Source: Marinobacterium profundum (GTDB taxonomy: Bacteria > Pseudomonadota > Gammaproteobacteria > Pseudomonadales > Balneatricaceae). From it: DNA of 64,000 nucleotides. The position numbers were made by a program, and so were the translations under genes. Of this stretch, positions 1-8,587 are shown piece after piece. The stretch spans positions 1-64,000 of the forward strand of contig NZ_BCNS01000060.1 in the NCBI RefSeq assembly GCF_001528745.1, written 5' to 3'. Position 1 is the stretch's first letter; the number at the start of each line of letters is the position of its first letter. Under the pieces are notes generated by a model. That model had not been told where the DNA came from and did no database searches. It saw only the letters and a list, made by a program, of their open reading frames with translations.

Positions 1-442
1 GAGTGAAACACTACACTAGCCCCTGCTTTTACCTCGCACCTCGAACCCGCTTTTAACCTCGCCATCTATCTCCAATAGCTTCGCCGCGAGACGCTGCTCC
101 TACGATACCTCGAAACTCGCTTCGCTCCGTTCCCGGAATTCGCAAGCTCATTCCAGGCTACGAGTTCCGTGACTGCTTTACCTTTCGCCTAGCCCCTAGC
201 GCCTAGCCCCTGCTTTTCCCTAGCCCCTAGCCCCTAGCCCCTAGCCCCTGCTTTTCCCTCGAACCTCGAACCTGCTTTTAACCTCGCCATCTATCTCCAA
301 TAGCTTCGCCGCGAGACGCTGCTCCTACGATACCTCGAAACTCGCTTCGCTCCTTTCCCGGAATTCGCAAGCTCATTCCAGGCTACGAGTTCCGTGACTG
401 CTTTACCTTTCGCCTAGCCCCTAGCGCCTAGCCCCTGCTTTT
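1..442. repeat. Intergenic repeat block with a 225-bp-offset direct duplication
   Basis: A segment of about 169 bp at 49-217 recurs at 274-442, with one mismatch seen (cgttccc versus ctttccc). Each copy contains a REP-like stretch (78-106 and 303-331) that read in reverse starts GTAGGAGC and ends GGCGAAGC, resembling Pseudomonas REP sequences. Each also contains a second element (121-167, 346-392) that recurs elsewhere in the window. Heptamer tracts of TAGCCCC flank both copies, with four perfect units at 221-248. The second copy runs into the 3' end of the adenylate cyclase gene. No gene is seen in 1-427. Confidence 0.85.
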
Positions 443-2605
443 ACCTCGCCCCTCGAACCTCGTCCCCTCGAACCTGCTCTTCAACCCAATCACCTCATAC
501 ACTTCCAGCGGCTTCTGCTTGCCCTTTACCTGAATGCGCTGCAGTGGTTGCACTTCTACATCATCCTTTACCGCCTGGTAGATCTGGGCGCTGATCAGAA
601 TCTGATTGATGCCGCTGTGCTCCTGGATGCGTTTGGCTGTGTTCACATCGTCACCGATGGCGGTGTATTCGATGCGCGCCTGGCTGCCGACAAGGCCAAG
701 TACCGCCTCGCCGGTGTGAATGCCCACTCCGAATGAAAGCCGCAGTTCTGCTGGCAATTCCTCGTGCAGCTGCTCGATGGCGCTGCGTATCTGCAGCGCC
801 GTGCGCACCGCGCGCAGAGCATGATCGACCTGGGGCAAGGGTGCGTTGAACCAGGCCATGATGGCATCGCCGAGGAACTTGTCGATGGTGCCCTCTTCCG
901 CCAGCACGGCATCGGCCATTGCCCCCAGATAACGATTCAGCAAGCCCACCAGATTTTCCGGCGTCAGCTGTTCGCTGATGCGGGTAAAGCCGTGGATATC
1001 GGCAAAGAGCGCGGTAATCTCGCGCCTCTGACCGCCAAGCTGCAGCTGGTCAGGATCGATCTGGCTCAGAATGGCCGGTGATACCATATGCTCCAGCAAC
1101 CTGCGCTGGGCCTCCATCTGTTTCAGCGTCGTGACATCGTCAATCACTATGGCGATGCCCAGCACCTGTTCAGCGCCACGCAGCACCGAAAGATTGAAAC
1201 GCAGATGTACCTTGCCGCGCTCCTGCAGCACCGGGCTGACCTCCAGCCCGATCAGTGGCTCATGGGCCTGGCATACCTCTTCAAGGTGGGGCAACAGCAA
1301 GGCGTTCAGCGGCGGTCTGAGGCTGGCTATGGTCTGGCCGACCAGCATCCTGCTGTGGGGATAATCCAGAATGCGCAGCGCCGCCAGATTGCACAGGGTA
1401 ATACGCCCCTGCAGGTCGGTGGTCATGACACCGCTGACAATGGAGGCAAACACATTATCGAGCAGATTTTTCAGCTCAGTGGTATCGGCCAAGGACTGAC
1501 GCAACTGCTGTTCGCGCGCCTGCAACTGCTCGGTCATATGGTCAAAGGCATCCCCCAGCTGGCTCAGCTCGCCATGGCCTGCCGGCACCCGGGTGCGGGC
1601 CTGCAGATCCCCCTGCTGCAGCCGCTCGACACCGCCGCGCAACAATGCCAGCGGTCGCAGAATCTGTACGCGGGTAAAGCGCAGGATACTGCGCACCAGC
1701 CATGCTGCCAGCACCAGCGCCAACAGCATCACAAGCGCCAGGATCACCGAAGGCCCCAGCGCTTCAAACAGCGGCTGTTCCACGATCGCAAACCAGGGTG
1801 CCAGCTCAAACGCCATGCCAAAACCCAGCACCCAGCGTCCATCCAGTGCAGGATAGATATGCAGGCCACCGTCGGCTATAGCCTGTGGACTGCGGCCGAT
1901 AAGGCTTTGCAGGGGCGCATCGCTATACAGCAGGCGCAGGTTGCGATGGGCCACCAGCTGCCCCTTCTGATCGGTGATATACACGTAGCCCGACTCGGCT
2001 ACCGGCAGACTGATGGCAATATTCCATAGCGTAGTCAGATCGAAGCGTGCTACCAGAGATGCCGCAAAGACCCCCAGTTCGTCATTGACAGGGGCTGCCA
2101 GGGTAACTGTCGGCACGCTGAACTCACCGAAGTCCACCGCACCCAGGTAGCTATAACCGGCACGTACAACGCTGAACCAGGGCTGCTCGCTGACTTCGAT
2201 CTGATAAGGCCTGCCGACACGGTTGCGCTGGATCAAAATGCGCCCATCGGCATCTATCAGCTGCAGCTCGAACAGGGTGGGTCGGCGCGCAATCAGCTGC
2301 CGCAACAGATCGCTCTGATCCGCGGACGGCCCAAGCGCCGCAGCGGTTGCTATCAGGTCGCTTCTGACATCCAGCAGGTAGGAGTCAAAAGCACGGGTGG
2401 CCTGCAGGCCCGCTTCATGAAACTGGCGCTCCTGCCGGTTCTGCGCCCCGAGTAACCCGGTCACTATCACAAACACGAAGCCAATAATGGCGATAATGCC
2501 CAGCAGCAGTACGCGCTGGTGCAGACGCCGGCTTAGCGAGCCTTCAGGCCCCAGCAATCTGGTTGGGCTGCGCAGAAAGCTGCGTCCTTTACTGGCCCGG
2601 CTCAT
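428..2605 (-). CDS. Membrane-bound class III adenylate cyclase (Cache-like sensor, HAMP, PAS)
   Basis: This is a 725-residue inner-membrane sensor that should make cAMP from ATP. It has a first membrane segment near residues 32-53, a periplasmic Cache-like sensor, a second membrane segment near 285-310, a HAMP linker, a PAS domain, and a C-terminal class III cyclase. The catalytic set looks complete: the two metal Asp residues in FADIHGFT and KFLGDAIM, the Lys in the latter motif, and AIGDDVN followed by NTAKR. The Lys/Asp pair points to ATP rather than GTP. I chose the ATG at 2605 because it overlaps the stop of the upstream gene (ATGA), which suggests translational coupling. The last 15 or so residues (RFEGTRFEG-like) are encoded by repeat DNA, and the stop codon lies in a TAGCCCC tract. 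Confidence 0.88.
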   Translation of the reverse strand: MSRASKGRSFLRSPTRLLGPEGSLSRRLHQRVLLLGIIAIIGFVFVIVTGLLGAQNRQERQFHEAGLQATRAFDSYLLDVRSDLIATAAALGPSADQSDLLRQLIARRPTLFELQLIDADGRILIQRNRVGRPYQIEVSEQPWFSVVRAGYSYLGAVDFGEFSVPTVTLAAPVNDELGVFAASLVARFDLTTLWNIAISLPVAESGYVYITDQKGQLVAHRNLRLLYSDAPLQSLIGRSPQAIADGGLHIYPALDGRWVLGFGMAFELAPWFAIVEQPLFEALGPSVILALVMLLALVLAAWLVRSILRFTRVQILRPLALLRGGVERLQQGDLQARTRVPAGHGELSQLGDAFDHMTEQLQAREQQLRQSLADTTELKNLLDNVFASIVSGVMTTDLQGRITLCNLAALRILDYPHSRMLVGQTIASLRPPLNALLLPHLEEVCQAHEPLIGLEVSPVLQERGKVHLRFNLSVLRGAEQVLGIAIVIDDVTTLKQMEAQRRLLEHMVSPAILSQIDPDQLQLGGQRREITALFADIHGFTRISEQLTPENLVGLLNRYLGAMADAVLAEEGTIDKFLGDAIMAWFNAPLPQVDHALRAVRTALQIRSAIEQLHEELPAELRLSFGVGIHTGEAVLGLVGSQARIEYTAIGDDVNTAKRIQEHSGINQILISAQIYQAVKDDVEVQPLQRIQVKGKQKPLEVYEVIGLKSRFEGTRFEGRGKSRG

Positions 2606-3672
2606 TGCAGGAAGTCCGTTACGTTTTCGGCGGTCACCAACCGCAGGTTGCTCCACAGCAGCGTCGCCGGAAAGGGCTCACCGGTTTCCAGGTGGCGCAC
2701 CATCAGTTGCACGGCACGGCGGGCCTGGAGTTTAGGAACCTGGTCCATGGTGGCATGCAGGCGCCCATGGCGGATGGCCAGCAGCGCATCGGTATTGGCA
2801 TCAAAGCCGGTGACCAGAACATTGCGCCTATTGGCAGCATCCAGTGCATCGGCGATACCCAGTGCCATCACATCATCAACGGCCATGATGGCATCAATAT
2901 CATCGAGCCGTTCCAGCCAGTCCGCTGCTACCCGCTGCGCATCAGCGCGCTGCCAGCGTCCGGAACTCAGCCCCAGCACATTGATATCCCCCTCGCGCAG
3001 CCCCTCAAGCATGCCGTTGCGCCGATCAAGGGAGTTCTGATGCCCAGGCAGGCCCTCCATGATGAGTACGTTGCCAGCACCGCCGAGCTGCTCCACCACC
3101 CAGCGCCCGAGCAGGGTGCCGGCGCGGAAGTTATCTGAGCCTACATAGGTCAGAATGCCCTCGGCATTGAGCGGCGTATCGTAAACAATCACGGGAATGC
3201 CGGCACGAACGGCTTTTTCCACCACCGGCGACAGTCGATTGGTATCCAGCGGAGCAATGATAATACCGTCGCTGCGGTTTTCCCGGATCAGCGCATCCAG
3301 ACTGCGAATCTGGCGCTCAACGGCATACTCCTGCACCCCCTGCACGCGCAGAAAAACACCAAAATCCTGGCGCGCCGTTTCGGCACCTTCCTGAGTACGA
3401 CGCCAGTAGGGATTGGCCCAGGCAAAGTTCTTCATCAGAAAGCTGATGCGCCAGGGGCGGCTCGCCGTCAGCTCCTGCGCCACCCCCAGAGCCCGGCTGT
3501 CGGCTGCGGCCTGGGCCTGATTTTGCGCCAGCACCGCCGAGGCCTTGGGCCTGGCTCGCTGCTCCGGCTTGTTGTCACAGCCGGCGAGAAAGCCCGCGGA
3601 TAGAAGCGATAACAAGAGTATCCGCATAGCTGCAACAAGGCGGCCAGATCCAAGCCTGCGTAACCTCGTCAT
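2602..3672 (-). CDS. Periplasmic sugar-type binding lipoprotein (LacI/RbsB fold)
   Basis: This 356-residue protein belongs to the periplasmic binding protein type I family that includes RbsB. A signal peptide ends in a lipobox LAGC with Cys32, so it is probably a lipoprotein. Typical family segments are visible: ISFLMKNFAWANPYW near the start, GIIIAPLD, PVIVYDTPL, and MAVDDVMALGIADAL. The start at 3672 is backed by a GAGGAG site 7 nt upstream. An internal Met at 3627 would shorten the signal peptide and has no clear ribosome site. No ABC permease or ATPase is nearby. The gene instead overlaps the adenylate cyclase by 4 nt, so the protein may deliver a ligand signal to that enzyme; this role is inference. 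Confidence 0.85.
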   Translation of the reverse strand: MTRLRRLGSGRLVAAMRILLLSLLSAGFLAGCDNKPEQRARPKASAVLAQNQAQAAADSRALGVAQELTASRPWRISFLMKNFAWANPYWRRTQEGAETARQDFGVFLRVQGVQEYAVERQIRSLDALIRENRSDGIIIAPLDTNRLSPVVEKAVRAGIPVIVYDTPLNAEGILTYVGSDNFRAGTLLGRWVVEQLGGAGNVLIMEGLPGHQNSLDRRNGMLEGLREGDINVLGLSSGRWQRADAQRVAADWLERLDDIDAIMAVDDVMALGIADALDAANRRNVLVTGFDANTDALLAIRHGRLHATMDQVPKLQARRAVQLMVRHLETGEPFPATLLWSNLRLVTAENVTDFLQ

Positions 3673-3845
3673 CGGCTGACTCCTCGGCTATTCGAAGCCT
3701 TCAGTCTAGGCTCTGTTGGTCATTGGTGATTGGTGGGACGGTTTCTGATCGGGCAAGCAGCATGGCATCGAGACCCTGCGCCTTGCACACGGGGAGGCGA
3801 CCATATATGGAATGAGCCCCGGGCGAACTCCGAGATACTTATTCC

Positions 3846-3876
3846 CCCGGAATTCGCAAGCTCATTCCAGGCTACG
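3846..3876. repeat. Copy of the dispersed CCGGAATTCGC...CATTCCAGGCTACG element
   Basis: This short stretch matches the element inside the duplication at 121-167 and 346-392. Reverse-oriented or diverged copies lie near 5112-5140, 53631-53684, 61513-61570 and 61612-61664. All are intergenic, and they look like a REP-type family. Confidence 0.7.
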
Positions 3877-3922
3877 GCCTAATGACCAATTAGGACCCGT
3901 GAATCGTGATTAGATGGCTTAG

Positions 3923-3968
3923 AGCTTTCAGCCGTAAGCTTAAAGCTGTCAGCTTACGGCTGAAAGCT
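3923..3968. repeat. Perfect 18-bp inverted repeat with 10-nt loop
   Basis: AGCTTTCAGCCGTAAGCT at 3923-3940 is followed by a 10-nt spacer and its exact reverse complement at 3951-3968. Half-copies occur at 5150-5170, 16075-16108, 30591-30615, 48798-48810 and, diverged, 61571-61602. It is a dispersed palindromic family in intergenic DNA. There is no T-run, so a standard terminator is unlikely. Confidence 0.8.
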
Positions 3969-3986
3969 GCCGGTTTACCAATTACC

Positions 3987-4014
3987 AAAGACAAAAGACA
4001 AAAGACAAAAGACA
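3987..4014. repeat. Heptamer tandem repeat, AAAGACA x4
   Basis: Four exact units of AAAGACA stand in tandem. This is one of several 7-nt-period tracts of unrelated sequence in the window's intergenic gaps. Confidence 0.85.
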
Positions 4015-4024
4015 AATGCCATCC

Positions 4025-4311
4025 TGTGTGTAACCTGTGCAAACAACGGCAGCGCCCTGCGTGCACAGTTTTACACAGGCATGTTTTTCCCGTTGTGGAT
4101 TAATCTCTGATCAGCTTTTGCAGAGTCGGCAGCGCCGGGGGCTAGACTCAACTGTGATGAGCTTGTGCGGAGCTTATGCACAGACTTATGCCAGTATTTT
4201 GTGCACAGATTTAGAAGCATTTCCGGAGAAACTTATGCACAATCTAGTTACGCACAGGCTGATAAAAACGCCGCCAGACTTGTACGCACTGTGTATAAAA
4301 AGTTACCCACA
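4025..4311. other. Cluster of DnaA-box-like sites
   Basis: This AT-moderate gap holds four matches to the DnaA box consensus TTWTNCACA: 4069-4077 (+), 4174-4182 (+), 4233-4241 (+) and 4290-4298 (-). One-mismatch versions lie at 4025-4033 (-), 4094-4102 (-), 4248-4256 (+) and 4303-4311 (+). By simple base counting, far less than one full match is expected in a stretch this long. It could be a DnaA-titration site or a relic of a replication origin. No dnaA, dnaN or parAB gene is in the window. Confidence 0.6.
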
Positions 4312-4315
4312 GAAC

Positions 4316-5029
4316 TTATACAGCAACGTGGTACATATAGGGCCGACCATTACCGCGCTGCTTTTGCTCCACCGTAATGTCCGGCGCGAACAGCCCCAGG
4401 AAATCCTTGAAGCTGGCAGCACCGAAAGTTCGAGGGTCAAAGTCAGGTCGCTGGCGCTTCAGCAGGCTGCCGGCGTGACCCATATTCATCCAGCCTTCGT
4501 CATCCGAATGTTCGCGCCACGCCTTGATCAGCAGCCGCTTGATCAGAGCCATATCCGGGTTGCCCGGCAAGGTTTCAGCAGGCACGTCACCGAGGATTTC
4601 GGTGAAGATAAAGTCGTCGCAGGCATTGCGAAACGAGATGGGGGTCTTCTTCTCGCCAAAGCCGAAAACATAGATTTCCGACTGTTTAAGACGGGAGGCC
4701 AGGCTGGTGAAGTCACTGTCACTGCTGACGATGGCAAAGGCATCAAAACGCTTGGAGTAGAGCAGATCCATGGCGTCAATAATCATGGCGCCGTCGGTGG
4801 AATTCTTACCAGTGGTGTAAGCAAACTGCTGGCAAGGCTGTATAGCCAGCTCATTTAAAGTAGTACGCCAGTTCTTGAGATTTTCGGAGGACCAGTCGCC
4901 GTAGGCACGCTTGACCACTATATGGCCGTGCCCGGATAGCTCGTCGAGGATATGTTTGGTTTTGGAGCGCTGAGCATTATCGGCATCGACAAGCACAGCG
5001 ATTTTCTTGTGTTGATCCAGATCCTTCAT
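4316..5029 (-). CDS. NYN-domain (PIN-like) nuclease with C-terminal OST-HTH/LOTUS domain
   Basis: This 237-residue protein starts with a NYN/LabA-type domain (about residues 8-145). Its conserved acidic residues are visible in LVDADN (D15, D17), NSTDGAMIIDAMD (D79, D85) and SSDSDF (D104, D106), the arrangement used to bind metal in PIN-like RNases. Residues 155-237 fit an OST-HTH/LOTUS domain, a fold linked to RNA binding. It is therefore probably an RNA-processing or RNA-degrading enzyme, but its target cannot be read from sequence. It stands alone, and its 3' end abuts the DnaA-box cluster. The upstream ribosome site is weak, so the start is less certain. Confidence 0.82.
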   Translation of the reverse strand: MKDLDQHKKIAVLVDADNAQRSKTKHILDELSGHGHIVVKRAYGDWSSENLKNWRTTLNELAIQPCQQFAYTTGKNSTDGAMIIDAMDLLYSKRFDAFAIVSSDSDFTSLASRLKQSEIYVFGFGEKKTPISFRNACDDFIFTEILGDVPAETLPGNPDMALIKRLLIKAWREHSDDEGWMNMGHAGSLLKRQRPDFDPRTFGAASFKDFLGLFAPDITVEQKQRGNGRPYMYHVAV

Positions 5030-5255
5030 ATAACAAGGCCACTCCGTTGCCGGCAGCTGAAAGCTTCAGCCTAGTCCCTGCAGCGGATTCTGGGTAGCGA
5101 AACCCATAGACCCCGGAATTCGCCCGAGGCTCATTCCAGAGATGCTTAGGGCTTTCAGCCGTAAGCTGCCTGTGTACCAAGAACCGGTACCGCGGTCACC
5201 TTGGTGGGTTACGCTACGCTCCACCGCATCCTACTGCCTGCTTACCAATTACGAC

Positions 5256-6494
5256 TCAGGCGGCAATCGGCCGATGACGCAGCCGCGCAACCGGGCGCTC
5301 ATCAATGAAGATATGAATCACGGCGGTGATCAGGGCAATCACCGCGGCAGACCACCAGACGATGTTATAGGTGCCGGTGGCATCGTACAGGTAGCCGCCC
5401 AGCCAGACGCCGAGGAAGGAGCCTAACTGGTGGTTGAGGAAGACGATGCCATAGAGGGTCCCCATATGACGCAGCCCGAACATCTGCGCCACCAGGCCGG
5501 AGGTCGCCGGAACCGTCGCCAGCCACAGAAAACCGGTAGCAATGGAGAACAGATACACGGTGGTGGTACTGATGGGCACCAGCATAAAGAGGCCAATGGC
5601 CAGCGCGCGCAGCGCATAGATAATGCCCAGCAGATTCTTTTTCGAGTACTTGCCCGACCAGGACCCAAACAGCAGACAGCCAAAGATATTGAAGAGCCCG
5701 ATCAGCGACAGGCTGATGACGGCCACCTGGGGATCGAAACCGCTGTCCGTAAGAAAGGCCGGCATATGCACGGTAATAAAGGCCAGCTGAAATCCGCAGA
5801 CGAAAAAGCCCGCGATCAGCAGCCAGTAGTGCACATGACTGGTGGCCTCCTTCAAGGCCGCAGGCAGCGTCTGCTCGGGCTCAGCCTCATCGGCGGAACG
5901 GGCCTTGGCGCTGTCGCCGCGAAAAGGCGTGGCCAGCATCAGCATGCAGAGCGCGCCGCCTGCCAGCAGCAGCAGCGCCGTCTGCCAGCCGTAACTGGTG
6001 ATAAAGCTCTGGGCCACCGGTATCACCAGCAGTTGCCCGGCGGATCCCGCTGCGGTACCCAGGCCCAGGGCAAAGGCACGCTTCTCGGGCGTCACCATTC
6101 GAGCCAGCGCCGGCAGCACCACACCAAAGCCTGTACCGGCGATGCCCATGCCGATCAGAACGCCGGCACCGGTGTGCAGCGCCCAGATACTGTCAGCAGT
6201 CGAGGTAACATAGAGCCCAAGTGCGTACACAATGGCGCCGCCGATCAGGGTGCGAGTGGTACCAAAGCGATCCGCCACGGCACCTGCAAACGGCTGGAAC
6301 AGGCCCCAGCACAGGTTCTGCAACGCCAGTGAGAAGGCGAAAATCTCGCGGCCATAGCCAAAGGTTTCGGAAATGGGCGCCATGAAAAAGCCCATGGACG
6401 AGCGCAGACCGAAGTTGATGGCCAGCAGCAGACAGGCAAAAGCGACGAACATACTCAGCAGTTTGACCGGAGTGCGCATGAGTCTGATTTCCAT
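5256..6494 (-). CDS. Major facilitator superfamily transporter
   Basis: The product has about 412 residues with twelve predicted membrane helices and the MFS loop signature GAVADRFGTTR after helix 2. The run of conserved glycines (GAGVLIGMGIAGTGFGVVLP) and the general shape recall the oxalate/formate antiporter and monocarboxylate-type MFS branch. The substrate is not deducible. The reading frame opens with a GTG at 6503, and ATG codons exist at 6494 and 6479. None has a strong ribosome site, so the exact start is open. No regulator or enzyme gene is adjacent on the same strand. Confidence 0.85.
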   Translation of the reverse strand: MEIRLMRTPVKLLSMFVAFACLLLAINFGLRSSMGFFMAPISETFGYGREIFAFSLALQNLCWGLFQPFAGAVADRFGTTRTLIGGAIVYALGLYVTSTADSIWALHTGAGVLIGMGIAGTGFGVVLPALARMVTPEKRAFALGLGTAAGSAGQLLVIPVAQSFITSYGWQTALLLLAGGALCMLMLATPFRGDSAKARSADEAEPEQTLPAALKEATSHVHYWLLIAGFFVCGFQLAFITVHMPAFLTDSGFDPQVAVISLSLIGLFNIFGCLLFGSWSGKYSKKNLLGIIYALRALAIGLFMLVPISTTTVYLFSIATGFLWLATVPATSGLVAQMFGLRHMGTLYGIVFLNHQLGSFLGVWLGGYLYDATGTYNIVWWSAAVIALITAVIHIFIDERPVARLRHRPIAA

Positions 6495-6631
6495 TGTGAC
6501 CACGGCAGCGGTCGAGGGAGAAGGGCATTGGGCCCGGAATTATCGCAGTTAAGTACTCGGCCCTCAATCAGACGACGATGACTGACACCGGCACAATCGT
6601 GCAGAAAAACGACAGCCTCACAAAAACCGCG

Positions 6632-8521
6632 TCAGAAATAGTAGCCCAGCGACAACATCGCCTCCTCGGCGACGTCTCTGCGGTACTGCAAACGCAGGTC
6701 AAGATTAGTATCCAGCGCCTTTCTCAGCTCCAGAGTCACACCGGAGCGCGAGCGCTGGTCGCCGTCCAGCGCTTGGCGCTGATCCAGTTGCAGGCGTCCG
6801 CTGTAGCTTGCACCCAGAGTCATATTGGCGAAAAAAGACGCTTTTGCCACTAGATGACCGCTGTGCTGATAGTTTTCCTGCGCCACACCGCCAATGTTCA
6901 CTCCCAGCAGCAGATTGTGATTAATACGCCTGGCCGTACCGATCGCGCCTTCCGCCTGCACCACCAGACAGCGGCTGCAGGCCAGACTGTCCGCCTCGGC
7001 CCCCAGCTTGAGCTTCCAGTAACGTCCGTTGTCGCCCGGCAAGCCGGTGACAGAATCGTTCAGGCTCTCCAGATTCACCAGGTTGATAGCACGCATTTCA
7101 GTCTGGCCATCAAAATGCACGGCGCTGACCTCGCCCATCGACAGCACCGAATTCTTGATATGACCATTGCCCGAATCCAGCACATCGTAATAGGCCGGTC
7201 GCAGGCTCAGCAGCAGGCCATTGCCCCGCGCACTGTTATGCAGAGCGCCAATGCGCACCAGGCTCGGATTACGCCCCTGATGCGGCGCAGGCTGGCGGCT
7301 TTGCGGCAACTCGGTCGCCCCCGGCGGCAGACTGAAGCGCGCCTGCAGCACCTGCTGGTAGTGGCTGTTGTTGCTATCGGCCACGCCTTTGTCGGGCTCG
7401 CGGAGGTACTGGTAATAGTCGAGCAAGGTGTCGAGAATGCGCTGACGAGCCGCCAGGGCGGATGCCCCATCCAGCACTTCCTGTAACCGTTCTGGCTGTT
7501 CGGCCGCAGTACGCACTGCGGCGCGCTCATCGGCCCCAAGGGCGAAGAAACGGTTGTAAAGGCGAGTCTGGCGGGACGGGTGGTAGCGCACCGAGCGGAT
7601 CAGCGGCTGGCCCTGCAGGGTGCCACCTTCCATCTTCTGTATAACCGCCTGGGGGATGGTGGCAAAGCTGGATTCGGGAATGATTTCCAGCCCGTCTATG
7701 ACCTCCAGCAGTTCGGCCACGCGGTAGGCGCAGTTCTTGCGAAAAAAGTAATAGGTATATTCACGCCGCAAGACTTCCCAGCCGTGTGCGACGACAAAAT
7801 CGACCTGCTCGCGGCTGAGATTCAACTCGTACTCCCACAGGTCGCGCAACTCCACCTCACCGTAAACGCCGCTATGGAAATAGTATTCAACTTCGCTGAA
7901 ACCACCGATATAACCGCCGAAAACGCCTTTGTACATGTAACGCAGCGGGTTTTCGTTCGGCGGTACCACAGCGCCGTAATTCAGGCTGTTGTCCAGCAAC
8001 TGTGATTGCCCGCTGTCGCTGGCGGAATTGAACTTGAGCAGCGTATGGCCATAGAAGGAGGCCGGGTTACCCAGATAACCGGTAGCGTATACCAGACTGA
8101 TGGAATCGATGCGGTTGCCACGGTTCCAGGCATTGAATGCCGCACACTCCAGCGCCGCAAACATCTTGGTTTCTGTACTCTGGCGGATCCAGATAAAGCG
8201 CGCCGGGAACAGGCACTGGGCGTGTTCATCGACATTAGCGCCGGGCTTTTGCGCAAACGCCTGTAACGTCGCCTCAAATTCTGCCTGCGGGTCTGTAGTG
8301 CCGCTCGGGCTCAGGAAAAACGCATCGTTGTGAATGGCACTGCGATAACCACTGGGGGAACTGCGATCTGACTCGTAGTGCAGCAGTTTGAGCCAGGTCG
8401 GCTGCAGCCAGGGACTTTGCGTCTTGTCCGGTCCCGTGGCTTGGGCTTGGGCTTGGGCGACGAACAGCAACAGCAGCGCCGCTGCCAGAGTGCAGAGCAG
8501 CTTGAGCGAAGGTATCGGCAT
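6632..8521 (-). CDS. DUF4105 outer-membrane/periplasmic protein with C-terminal beta-barrel
   Basis: The product has about 629 residues with a signal peptide (LAAALLLLFVAQAQA). The central part carries DUF4105 hallmarks, GHTLLKF and FRKNCAYRVAELLE, which give a possible His/Cys pair. Gram-positive Lnb, a lipoprotein N-acyl transferase, shares this domain, but the role in Gram-negatives is not established. The last 200 or so residues alternate polar and hydrophobic residues and end in GYYF with a terminal Phe, as outer-membrane barrels do. I chose the ATG at 8521 because the upstream GTG at 8554 sits inside a strong hairpin. It lies directly downstream of a DUF3015 gene, probably as one operon. 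Confidence 0.82.
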   Translation of the reverse strand: MPIPSLKLLCTLAAALLLLFVAQAQAQATGPDKTQSPWLQPTWLKLLHYESDRSSPSGYRSAIHNDAFFLSPSGTTDPQAEFEATLQAFAQKPGANVDEHAQCLFPARFIWIRQSTETKMFAALECAAFNAWNRGNRIDSISLVYATGYLGNPASFYGHTLLKFNSASDSGQSQLLDNSLNYGAVVPPNENPLRYMYKGVFGGYIGGFSEVEYYFHSGVYGEVELRDLWEYELNLSREQVDFVVAHGWEVLRREYTYYFFRKNCAYRVAELLEVIDGLEIIPESSFATIPQAVIQKMEGGTLQGQPLIRSVRYHPSRQTRLYNRFFALGADERAAVRTAAEQPERLQEVLDGASALAARQRILDTLLDYYQYLREPDKGVADSNNSHYQQVLQARFSLPPGATELPQSRQPAPHQGRNPSLVRIGALHNSARGNGLLLSLRPAYYDVLDSGNGHIKNSVLSMGEVSAVHFDGQTEMRAINLVNLESLNDSVTGLPGDNGRYWKLKLGAEADSLACSRCLVVQAEGAIGTARRINHNLLLGVNIGGVAQENYQHSGHLVAKASFFANMTLGASYSGRLQLDQRQALDGDQRSRSGVTLELRKALDTNLDLRLQYRRDVAEEAMLSLGYYF

Positions 8522-8546
8522 GGGTATCTGGGATTTCACACTGGTT

Positions 8547-8577
8547 GAGCGCACCGGCAGTGGCTGCCGGTGCGCTC
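8547..8577 (-). other. 14-bp perfect hairpin between the DUF3015 and DUF4105 genes
   Basis: GAGCGCACCGGCAG and its exact complement flank a 3-nt loop (tgg). On the minus strand no T-run follows, so it is more likely an mRNA-stability or attenuation hairpin than a full rho-independent terminator. Confidence 0.75.
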
Positions 8578-8587
8578 AGGGGCTGGA

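Noticed and set aside
221-248. Heptamer tracts as a CRISPR array
   Set aside because: The units are contiguous 7-mers with no spacers, and no cas gene is in the window.
4025-4311. Calling the DnaA-box cluster the chromosomal oriC
   Set aside because: No dnaA, dnaN, gidA or rpmH is nearby and no clear AT-rich unwinding element is visible, so only a DnaA-box cluster is claimed.
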